Both the position numbers and the translations under genes were made by a program. The notes under the pieces were generated by a model. The model worked only from the letters and a program-made list of their open reading frames with translations, had not been told where the DNA came from and made no database searches. Below are positions 1-7,432 of a stretch of DNA of 15,147 bases, piece after piece (within the stretch, counting starts at the first letter, position 1; each line of letters begins with the position of its first letter). The DNA lies in the NCBI GenBank assembly GCA_900617975.1, contig UZAE01014333.1, forward strand, positions 1-15,147, read 5' to 3'. This DNA is from Rodentolepis nana. Lineage: Eukaryota > Platyhelminthes > Cestoda > Cyclophyllidea > Hymenolepididae.

Positions 1-391
1 CTACTTATCTTCTTACTGACTTAATTAAAGTAGTTTGTAATGAAACAGTCCAAATATGGCAAGTCAATTTAAATATTGACGCAAACCTATGAAGACGTAA
101 AATTACGAAGGAAATAAAGTTTGAAAAATAAGCTATAATTGGGAAAAAAGAGGCATAAATTAGAAATAATTTTGTGAGGGACATATCTGAAATGCCTCAA
201 CTTCTTATGTGAAGTAAATTTTCTACACTTATCAAGCATCAAAATAAATCAGCTCTTTAAATGGGTTCCGGAATATGAAGAACAAATAAATTGAGACTGT
301 TGAATTGATGAGTGACTGCCCACTAGTCAAACAGTAAACCTCTTGCAAATCTAGGCGCTTCAATGCTTTATTGAAGCGGAAGGGCGTGTTT
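1..391. repeat. Left arm of a 391-bp inverted repeat (partner 9856-10246)
   Basis: Read base by base, position p pairs with position 10247-p on the opposite strand from 1 to 391 without a gap. Bases 1-314 are identical. The only four differences are transitions at 315, 341, 356 and 377; the last two read CG in this arm and TG in the other. Homology stops abruptly after 391. The arm touches the window edge, so its true outer end is unknown. I see no coding potential in it. It could be one end of a roughly 10-kb element, one of two opposed copies of a dispersed repeat, or a fold-back join at a contig end. Confidence 0.97.
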
Positions 392-414
392 CCAACTTGC
401 GACTACAAGTTGGA
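391..414. other. Perfect 9-bp stem hairpin at the inner end of the inverted repeat
   Basis: TCCAACTTG (391-399) is followed by a 6-base loop and by its exact complement CAAGTTGGA (406-414). It begins on the base where homology between the two large inverted arms ends. The other arm has no such hairpin at its inner end. Confidence 0.8.
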
Positions 415-1673
415 CATCTTAAGTGGTGAAGTGAGTCAAAAATGCATTGAGCTACGTTAAGCTCTATTACTTTATTTAATGCTGTTTTTTAAATTGTATA
501 AACCCTTTTATTGAATGCATTTGTGCTTTAATTTGCTCAAAATTAGTATTTGACCTTTTAACCTTTCCCAATGTCTATTTGAAGTTCAAAAATAATATTA
601 AAATGATGGAGACATGGATGGTAAAGAAATTTAATAAGGGGGTCCATGCTGTCCCTGAAGTCAACCAAATTAATCCGATACTGCTATTCTATTGTTTTAA
701 TATTTAACAAACCTATACTTAAAATGGAAATATGCTTTTCAGGTTTCATTAATTGAATAACCTTAGTGAAAAATGGTGGCTCGTAGGTTTCCAAGCAAAT
801 AATTCTAATGTTAAACTTATAAGTTAATCTATTTATATGCTAGAGAATGTGACATTTAAAGCTTATCGGGAATTGTTTTTTTAATGATTTTTGTATCAAA
901 ACAAGTTTTCCGATGCACATGCTTCATTTCGAAGTCAAAAATGTTGAAACCTAAGCTGGCATAGATCCAAATTATTTTGGCATATTTACGTGTCAATATA
1001 AACGATGACTGCATGTTAAAAAGCAATTCCGATCGACCGAATTTAGCTTTATGAAAATGTTTTCGTAAACGTCGATAGGAAAATTGATTTTTCGATATTT
1101 GATCCATTTATATAGATTATTTTAATATCTGACGTTTTAGTACCAATATATGGCTTTAAAAATAAGATTGCATTATTAAAAACAAATTACCTTGTATTTC
1201 GGAAACGGACTGCCCTATATGATGGAAACGACTTTCAAGACAGAACATCAGAGAGACCAAAATCAAATTAACCAATAATAATGAATTAATTATGCATTCC
1301 ATCATTTATGCCAAGTGGTTTTCTTCTCATCATTTCTTCCTTAATATTTTTTTCATTCCTATCACATCTGGTAATAAAAATGGGATCGTTTAATGATTGC
1401 CTCTAATTGGGATCGAGTTTCCAATATAGGGACAATGCAAGTAACTCATGAAGACAAGTTTTCTTGAACAATGTAATTAAATATTGACGAAAGCTTTCTA
1501 ATATATCAAGGTTCATTAAAAGCAATTATAATTATTTGATTGATGAATATTCCAACACTGGTATATAGCCGTAACTATAAGCTGTTAGAAGCAGTGAAGG
1601 AATGCTTGATTTCTACAACCCTTTAACTTGCATCGCTGAAAATATATGTTATTTCAATGTCTCTTAATTTAAC
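415..1673. other. No recognisable gene
   Basis: A+T-rich sequence with stops in all frames. The longest open stretch (minus strand, 856-1107, 83 codons) has no motif and a biased K/F/I composition typical of chance reading in AT-rich DNA. I found no splice-flanked exon, tRNA or repeat of elements seen elsewhere in the window. Confidence 0.6.
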
Positions 1674-1677
1674 ACGT

Positions 1678-1963
1678 TGTGGGACACGTCATCGCATGCG
1701 CGTACACATAGGTTTGAGGTGCGGCCGTACGACTTCGCGTACGGATTGAGGACGAGAGCACGCAGCCAATAGCAGCTCAAGGGCCCTCACTTGTTTTATC
1801 AAATCCGCCATATTGTATGACTGAGTTTCCTTCCTGTAGACACTTCTTGCGTGATTTATCTAGTAAATAAACGTGTTCTCGCAATACGTCTATTTCTTCT
1901 GCTAACCGCTGGTAGAGGTTTCTGAGTTCAGTCAAGGTTTAAGAAAGTAGTTAATCCGCTACA
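1678..1963 (+). mobile_element. Solo LTR of an LTR retrotransposon, 286 bp, with ACGT target duplication
   Basis: The segment starts TGT (1678) and ends ACA (1963), the inverted terminal dinucleotides TG...CA usual for LTRs. It is flanked by direct ACGT at 1674-1677 and 1964-1967, a 4-bp target duplication. It is clearly richer in G+C and CpG than its surroundings. A CCAAT motif lies near 1765, and AATAAA at 1866-1871 could be the polyadenylation signal. A 7-bp stem with a 6-base loop (1725-1744) sits in the first quarter. No second LTR, primer-binding site or gag-pol sequence follows, so this is a solo LTR left by recombination. A 4-bp duplication fits the Gypsy/Metaviridae group but does not prove it. 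A diverged relative begins at 7160. Orientation is inferred from the AATAAA position. Confidence 0.8.
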
Positions 1964-1967
1964 ACGT

Positions 1968-2239
1968 AGTGAGGATATGTGTTATGTGATGCCAAATGTA
2001 CGGTTTTTTTGCATATATCAATAAATAAAAAAAAATTTGTTTTATTAGTTTTTCCGAACGTCAACAATCAAATAGAGTAATATGAAATAGAAATTATGTG
2101 ATATCATAAACTTTGTAAATAGTCTTGCATGGATAAGCCAACACCATTTGAAAATGCACTACATATAATTATGCAAAAGTGCAATTTGTCCATTTATATA
2201 TTTTTTCGCTTTATTATTATAAAATCAAACTTTTTTGTC
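1968..2239. other. No recognisable gene
   Basis: A+T-rich spacer between the solo LTR and the dispersed repeat, with an A-run near 2028. No coding or RNA signal seen. Confidence 0.6.
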
Positions 2240-2516
2240 TTTGCAAAGCAGATCTTACAACGAAGGCATTCTGAAACACACAAAATACACTAACAGTGCA
2301 TTTTTATTTAAGTATAAATGAATAACTAATAGTTTATAACTACCAATTGTCCAATTTTTTGATTCAAACAACCACATTTTGAAGCGATATTTGGGTATTG
2401 GAAAATCGATTTAACTTTTAAAACAGGATTACTGTTTTGCAAATAGTAATTAGCCCAAATAGCATATTTTACTTCAAGTCAGGCTTTTGGAAGCATAATT
2501 TTTGGTGGCAACGGTG
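2240..2516 (+). repeat. Diverged dispersed repeat, copy 1 (copy 2 at 14866-15147, same orientation)
   Basis: Several anchors recur in the same order in both copies: a CAACG-AGG-ATTCTGAA block (about 2258), TTTAAGTATA-ATGAATA (about 2310), TTTTTTGATTCAAA (about 2355), TTGGAAAATCGATT (about 2397), and ACTTCAAGT-AGG-TTTTGG-AGCATA leading into GGTGG-AAC-GGT (2471-2516). Substitutions and small indels separate the anchors, so the copies are old. No open frame, poly(A) tail or target duplication is visible. The element class is unknown. Confidence 0.8.
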
Positions 2517-3740
2517 TTTTAGATCCGCACCTTTAGTTTCGGGAGTGCAGCCTTGAAATTAATCGGCTGCCGAATAATCACTCAACGAAAAGTTTATTCT
2601 CTAAGCCTATGAGAAGGTTTAGGCATTTTTTGTCGTTTAAAGGTGTTTGAATGCGATTTTATATCTACGCATCTTGCATTGAATGATGTTGTCGTTCCAA
2701 CAAAATATTTCTATGACTATCTATCCAATTTGCAATTTCTACGTTAATCGCTGTACATGGAAGTTTTAATTAGATCACAAATGCAAATATACAAATTAGA
2801 ATAAAATAAAATCCTTTTGTCTCGATTGCTATCCAAATCAGCCTATTGTTGCAAGCCAGTGATAATTGAACTATGCCCACTCGCTTTTAGCATTTTTAAA
2901 ATGATTACATTTAAATTACGACGTGCAATTAGTTTTATTGTTTTTTTGCACACAGCGTAAGCATATTTCTTTATTAATTGTCATTTGTAGGCGTGAATAT
3001 AAGATTTTCCAATAGAACTATCCGCTACCTAATGGATTCTCCTTATTTGGCTGAGGTGACTTTTTTAAAGATTAATTCATTTTTATATATTTAAAGTCAT
3101 TTCCAACAATAGTTTACATAATTTTCTTTTCCAAAACTTATTTGAGTAATGATTAGAAAACCGTTTCTTTCACTACAAATTGATTTTAGATCCAGAATAT
3201 GCTTCCATTCCATCATTTCGCCGTGAATTTTGTCCTTTCTGATTATCCAATTTTATTGATACACAGAATTAATAAATTTGCTTCGTCTATGCCAAAAAAC
3301 TATTTGATAATAATAGCACTATAATACATCTTTACGTATTATTGTTCATATTGTTATTGATGTTTTTGTTGTAAAAATATACATTTTGACAGAAATAAAA
3401 TATTCCTTTAACTTGAATGATCATATATTGCATTTTTGGTGTTTGCACATATAATGCAGCTAAACATGAGAAACTGTATCCGATTTTACATAGCAAATGC
3501 TCATCCATTAAATNTTACTTTAATATCAGAATATTGATGACGCGCATAAATTAGGAATCAATTTAGAAAACATTTTTTCCTTAAATTATCTCCTTTCGTA
3601 TTTGCAGAAATATTCAATACGCAATAGTCAATTACAAAGACAATGTATGGCAATGTTTAAAGAAGTGCATTTTTGCGATTTCGCGTTATTTGAATTAACC
3701 ACTGCAAAACGTCTTTAATTTCCTTTTCACCAATTTGCAG
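2517..3740. other. No recognisable gene; one ambiguous base at 3514
   Basis: A+T-rich DNA with frequent stops in all frames and no repeat match to other parts of the window. A single undetermined base N stands at 3514, a trace of assembly or polishing uncertainty rather than a sized gap. Confidence 0.6.
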
Positions 3741-3838
3741 CATGTATTTGTGGAACAACTGAAGACTTGAGGTCTCCAGCTTGGCGTCTGCATAGCATGT
3801 GTCTACTTTACATTGAAGATACGTCAAACTGTCCAAAG
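3741..3838 (+). other. Candidate short exon, unassigned
   Basis: A textbook 3' splice site (long pyrimidine-rich tract, then TTTGCAG ending at 3740) is followed by an open frame from 3743 to a TAA at 3839-3841. It encodes about 32 residues including CICGTTEDLRSPAW and four cysteines in all. The stretch is less AT-rich than its neighbours. A GTAAAA at 3838 could be a weak donor. I do not recognise a family, and no companion exon was found. In AT-rich DNA a frame of this length can arise by chance, so this is a prompt for transcript data rather than a gene call. Confidence 0.25.
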
Positions 3839-3855
3839 TAAAACGGTTTTCATTT

Positions 3856-3870
3856 AAAATGACACTTAAT
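3856..3870 (+). repeat. Target-site duplication, SINE A, 3' side of element
   Basis: AAAATGACACTTAAT is repeated exactly at 4189-4203, directly flanking SINE copy A. Fifteen identical bases are the signature of LINE-type target-primed insertion. Confidence 0.93.
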
Positions 3871-4188
3871 TAATATCAAATGGCAGGCGTCTTGATGGTT
3901 ATCATTAGCCCTTTAGTTGACTTCAGGCTTCACAGAGGGGAAGGGACATCAAATTGAAAAAAAGTCGAGAGGGGGGGGGGAGACAGAAGAGTGTTTCAAA
4001 AATGTAAGAGACAAACACAAAGGTAGAAAAAAGGTGAGGTGAATACTGTGGAAATAGTCGAATATGGCATAGAGTGAGGTGATGGTAGTTTGAAGTAAGA
4101 AGTCAACTGCCAGTTAATAAACTTTTTTGCCGTATGAATATACCTTGCTCAGGGTGCACCACGTGGAGGTAAGTCTATCGCACACCCC
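3871..4188 (-). mobile_element. SINE copy A, 318 bp
   Basis: The element is bounded exactly by the 15-bp duplication. Read on the minus strand it begins GGGGTGTGCGATAGAC at 4188 and runs through landmarks shared with copies B to E: a CATACGGC block, AGTTGACTTC, CATATTCGAC, a pyrimidine-rich middle, GAAGCCTGAAGTCAACT, and GGCTAATGATAACCATCA. It ends GCCTGCCATTTGATATTA. A run of ten G (3971-3980 on plus) lies in the pyrimidine tract and may be length-variable. No protein is encoded, so it must have moved with a LINE's enzymes. It lacks the tRNA-like head seen in copy C. The family was not identified by name. Confidence 0.9.
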
Positions 4189-4203
4189 AAAATGACACTT
4201 AAT
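4189..4203 (+). repeat. Target-site duplication, SINE A, 5' side of element
   Basis: Second copy of the 15-base AAAATGACACTTAAT that also stands at 3856-3870. With no mismatch between them, the insertion appears fairly young or lightly mutated. Confidence 0.93.
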
Positions 4204-4838
4204 CTTGTATAAGCATTGTCCTTTTGATTATACCTTATGTGTAAAAAAATTGAAATATAAATGATGAGAAGCCATTATCGTAGTTTGTAGTATATTTTGG
4301 ATAAATCAGCAAAATGTGTAAATATTCCACGTAAAATTATGCAAGATTCGCATTTTTTATTTTTTATTTTTTTTAATTTCATTAATTTTGCCGGCAAAAA
4401 TTAATATCAAAAATTGGCTTCATGTGCACTAAAGCAAGCCATAAACTGAAAAGATTCTTGGATAGATTAGATTTAGCAACAGTTCTAATTGTAATTTGAA
4501 AAAAAAGATATCAAACGGAACTATGACTAGATGTCTAGCTGTCAGTGATATTTATCAACCGAATTTTACTTTGCAGACTAATTTAATATTTCTTATTATT
4601 TCACATAAGATTGCCAAATAATTTACTTTGAATTTCAAATGAGATTGTATGGAATTGAAATAAGCACAGGCAATCTTGCTACTTAGTGACTTAAGTAGAC
4701 TTCATAAATTCAATGAGAGTTGCACATAGAAATACATTCATTCTCTGCTTGTAATAGCAAATATTAAGACTAGATACTGGTGATTAAACATCCCTTATAC
4801 AATAGCAGTGTCAAGGTGGATTAAATATAAGCCGATTA
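4204..4838. other. No recognisable gene; spacer between inverted SINEs A and B
   Basis: A+T-rich DNA with T-runs near 4355-4375 and stops in all frames. It separates two SINE copies in opposite orientation and would form the loop if they paired in a transcript. Confidence 0.6.
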
Positions 4839-5158
4839 GGGATGTGCGATAGACTTATCTCCACGTGATTCACAATGGGTAACGTATACTCATACGGCAA
4901 AAAAGTCTATTAACCAGTAGTTGACTTCTCACTTCAATCTACCATGGCCCGAATATTTGTCATATTCGACCTCTTTTACAGTACTCATCTTACGTTGTTA
5001 TATACTTTTGTGTCTGTCGGCCTCTTTTCATCTGTGAATCGCTCTTCTGATCCCCACTCCTCGACTTTCTGCTACTTGGTGAACCTTCCTTCTGTGAAGC
5101 CCGAAGTTAGCTAAATGGCTAATGATAGCCATCATAACGCCTGCCATTTGGAATAAAT
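4839..5158 (+). mobile_element. SINE copy B, about 320 bp
   Basis: It matches copy A along its length in the opposite orientation. It starts GGGATGTGCGATAGAC, then CATACGGCAAAAAAGT (4892), AGTTGACTTC, CATATTCGACC (near 4962) and TGTGAAGCCCGAAGTTAGCT. It ends GGCTAATGATAGCCATCATAACGCCTGCCATTTG, whose last base is near 5150, before an AATAAA-like tail. Its 5' end coincides with that of copy A to within a base or two. No clear target duplication remains, so this copy is older or its flanks have changed. Non-coding. Confidence 0.88.
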
Positions 5159-5551
5159 GATTTTTCTTCCTAAGTTCAAGTAATCATGTTAAACAGCTAA
5201 ATGCGGTTGTTCGGATTTTAACAATTCTGGTCAGCACCAAGTTTCTTGCTCGCGACGAATATATATTTAGCTGTCAATATCGACAAAATAATAATAACGT
5301 TTTATATCAATTAGAATGTTTGCAAAGGATTTTTTCTGGAACTTTTATAGATATTTATTAAATTGTATCCATCGAATAATTGCATTAGAATATCTCTCTT
5401 CAAGATTATTACTCTTGTTTAAAATCTTGTTTTATGATATTTATCATAAGCAGTTTAGTTGACGTACATATATAGCAGTTCATTAATTGTCTTCAAGCTT
5501 CCCAGTATCTTTGAGTATCCATCGTTGTCTTAAGAGGGTATTCTAGTCTAG
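5159..5551. other. No recognisable gene; possible MULE end near its right side
   Basis: A+T-rich spacer. GGGTATTCTAGTCTAGAAA near 5536 lies about 140 bases before the MULE relic, where a 5' terminal repeat would be expected. No inverted partner was found downstream, so I do not call it. Confidence 0.5.
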
Positions 5552-5576
5552 AAATAAAAAATTCGATTTTTTATTT
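5552..5576. other. Perfect 10-bp stem hairpin
   Basis: AAATAAAAAA (5552-5561), loop TTCGA, then the exact complement TTTTTTATTT (5567-5576). It lies upstream of the MULE relic. The stem is only A-T pairs, so it may be chance or part of the transposon's 5' untranslated region. Confidence 0.6.
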
Positions 5577-5678
5577 AATATTTTCATAGTTCAACGAAAG
5601 GAATTTCCGAAATTCAAATTATTTTAGGTGACATAAAATTCTCATCGCAAAAGATTGCGCGTCCAGACTGATAAATAA

Positions 5679-6226
5679 AAAAGCCGATTTCACGGCAATA
5701 GATATACGGTTAAGGAAAACACCAGTTTTACGAGTACATCAGCAGCAAAATTGAGGAATTCAAATGATAAAGAGTTGATTATAGATAATAATAACGACTA
5801 CTGTGTTTTGGAGTTTTTCACGATTTTTTTAGCAACTTCTTCGTTCGTTTCGTGTACGACACGCAACAACGTGATTAAATTTTCAGGAATGTCTCAACGC
5901 GAAATTGGGTTCAAAATTTCATTAATATGCAGTTGCGATGGTCTGCGCTACAAAGCCTAACCTTCCCGGGTCTCAGATCATTGAAATTGCAACAGTTATT
6001 GCTGTGTGTATTTTTAATGAAGGCTTTATACTGATATTGAAGATGGTGACGATTATGGGGGTGAAAATCGGTAAAGAAGCGCATGTGTTTACTATCAGAT
6101 GAGACAACGCTCGGATTGACCACTCCGAGATACGAGTATCCAACACATCAGAGGTGGCCAGAACTGTTCGAATAGAAAGCAGAAGTCAAGAAAGGTCCGA
6201 TGTATGCAGTAGAAATGGCGGATTGA
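5679..6226 (+). pseudogene. Mutator-like element (MULE) transposase relic with internal deletion
   Basis: Two ends of a transposase are joined with the middle missing. The first frame (5679-5957) contains GNRYT, then a segment of the form hydrophobic-x-C...G-F-K-I-S-L-I-C-S-C, like the N-terminal cysteine region of animal Mutator-type transposases. A stop (5958-5960) and a frame change follow. From 5971 the frame reads IIEIATVIAVCIFNEGF, then IMGVKIGKEAHVF and a D-x-x-R-I...E-V-A-R-x-V-R-I pattern. This matches the C-terminal region of the same family (FN-x-G, MG-x-x-x-G, D-x-x-R-I). A TGA interrupts it at 6100-6102. A further shift near 6190 leads to GPMYAVEMAD and a natural-looking stop at 6224-6226. 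The several hundred residues between, including the catalytic core, are absent. It is clearly dead. Family assignment rests on remembered motifs. Confidence 0.72.
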
Positions 6227-6305
6227 ATAAATGTAAGTTAAAAATAAAACTTTATAACTTAGACTGCAAACATTTTACTTGAAACTTATAACGCGTATTT
6301 GCCAA

Positions 6306-6885
6306 TTATTGAAATAGCTTCTCTTTCCATACTAAGTTATATGCTGAATTGAAATCGACGAAATCAACCTTTAGAGTATTTCTTTCATCAAATGTATCTT
6401 CGATGTGTTGAGAAAAGGTGGCGACTTGTTGGTTAGCTGATCTTTGCGGCCTAAAAACTGCTTTTTCACTGCTAAAAATATTGTTGGTCTCAAGAAATCA
6501 GGTCAGCCTCCTGTTAACAATTTTTCGCCAGATGACTTTTTGACACTTTAGATGTTTTATCGCAGCATTTAATTCACAAGGTCTGAATGGTTCAGTAAGT
6601 ACATTATTTGTTGTTGTTGTGTCTTTCTTAATTTTACCAAACTCTATCACTTTAGTAGTTGATATTTGAGAAGCACTTCCAAAGGAAGTCTATTTATCTT
6701 GTAAGATGGTTTGTCTTAGGACAGCTGACTGCCGTCTTCAGGCTTGTACGTCTTTCGTTCATCCAGTCTGAACAACAGTGTTGCTAAAAGCGTCCCGCTT
6801 TCTTTTCAGTTTCTCAAAATGTGCAGACCAAAACAATCGATACTGTTTAGTCTTGCCTCGATTTTCCCTATGTGAAAAGTTAATT
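6306..6885 (-). pseudogene. LINE (Jockey/I-like) reverse-transcriptase relic
   Basis: Read on the minus strand from about 6885. First comes an endonuclease-RT linker-like stretch with YRLFWSAHFEKLKRKRDAF and QSAVLRQTILQ, broken by stops at 6761-6759, 6740-6738 and 6692-6690. EPFRPCELNAAIKHLK (about 6590-6543) follows, the usual lead-in to a LINE RT domain, then a frame change in an A-run near 6540. After a deletion of the next RT blocks, FRPQRSANQQVATF (from 6455) and DFVDFNSAYNLVWKEKL (6363-6315) give the block with the first catalytic aspartate region, F-x-D-F-x-x-A-Y. The YxDD block is absent. It lies tail to tail with the MULE relic, about 80 bp away. The clade is uncertain; the wording recalls arachnid Jockey-type elements. 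Confidence 0.78.
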
Positions 6886-7159
6886 TATAGTAGTTGATTA
6901 GTTGTCTTCTGTCTGGAAATTATCTCTGCGTTTTCGACATTATCTTTAATGCTGGACAAATAGCGAACATTAAATGAAATCCTTCCAAATTTTAGAATTA
7001 TGAGTGAGTAATATAAATAAATTGAAACAAAGCATTCAAAGCTAAATGTGTTTAAGTAAAACAGTTTAAGATGCCAGGTCAATAATTACCAAAACGTAAC
7101 CAATTAAATTTCGAAATATGAATATTGTATTGAAAATTGTGTTTTGTTACACATTATGT
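6886..7159. other. No recognisable gene
   Basis: A minus-strand open stretch (7082-6885) lies directly upstream of the LINE relic and could in principle be an older part of it, but it shows no endonuclease motif. The rest is A+T-rich spacer. Confidence 0.5.
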
Positions 7160-7385
7160 TGTAGGACACGTTATCCCATTATCGCGCGGCGTTACTAATA
7201 CCTGCGGCCGTATAATTTTCTGCGCAAACGACGATAATACGAGTGACCAATCAGAAGCGGCCAAGTGTTTATAACTAAGCAGCCAAGCTCACTAAAACTA
7301 AACTGTTTGTAAACACACTTTTCTTATCATTGCGTGACTGAATATACGTAACCCGTATTATAAGTCTGTTTCCTCTATAGCTGGG
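7160..7385 (+). mobile_element. Diverged LTR-like segment related to the solo LTR at 1678
   Basis: It begins TGTAGGACACGTTATC, against TGTGGGACACGTCATC in the first LTR. Other shared landmarks come in the same order: TGCGGCCGTA, ACGA followed by a CCAAT motif (near 7244), and TTGCGTGA, then a T-rich stretch and a GCTGG motif. CpG content is high for this window. The 3' boundary fades into the short tandem duplication at 7377 and no target duplication was found, so the end is approximate. The two copies are too diverged to be the pair of one element; they look like two lineages of one family. Confidence 0.55.
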
Positions 7386-7432
7386 CTGAAATAAGATAGC
7401 TGTAATAAATAATAGCTGGGTGAAATAAGATA
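7377..7432 (+). repeat. Short local duplication, 22-bp unit twice
   Basis: A 22-base unit at 7377-7398 (ATAGCTGGGCTGAAATAAGA plus TA) recurs at 7412-7432 with a single-base deletion, 35 bases further on. A partial unit, ATAGCTG, overlaps the gap. This is probably replication slippage inside or next to the decayed LTR. Confidence 0.75.

Noticed and set aside
856..1107. Minus-strand frame of 83 codons
   Set aside because: No recognisable motif; rich in K, F, I and R as expected from random AT-rich sequence.
5534..5552. GGGTATTCTAGTCTAGAAA as a MULE terminal inverted repeat
   Set aside because: It is in the right place, but I found no inverted partner downstream of 6226 and no target duplication.
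5911..6123. Minus-strand frame of 70 codons
   Set aside because: Antisense of the MULE relic; the plus strand carries the transposase motifs.
1678..7385. The two LTR-like segments as the pair of one 5.7-kb retrotransposon
   Set aside because: They are too different, the left one has its own target duplications on both sides, and unrelated SINEs and relics rather than gag-pol lie between.
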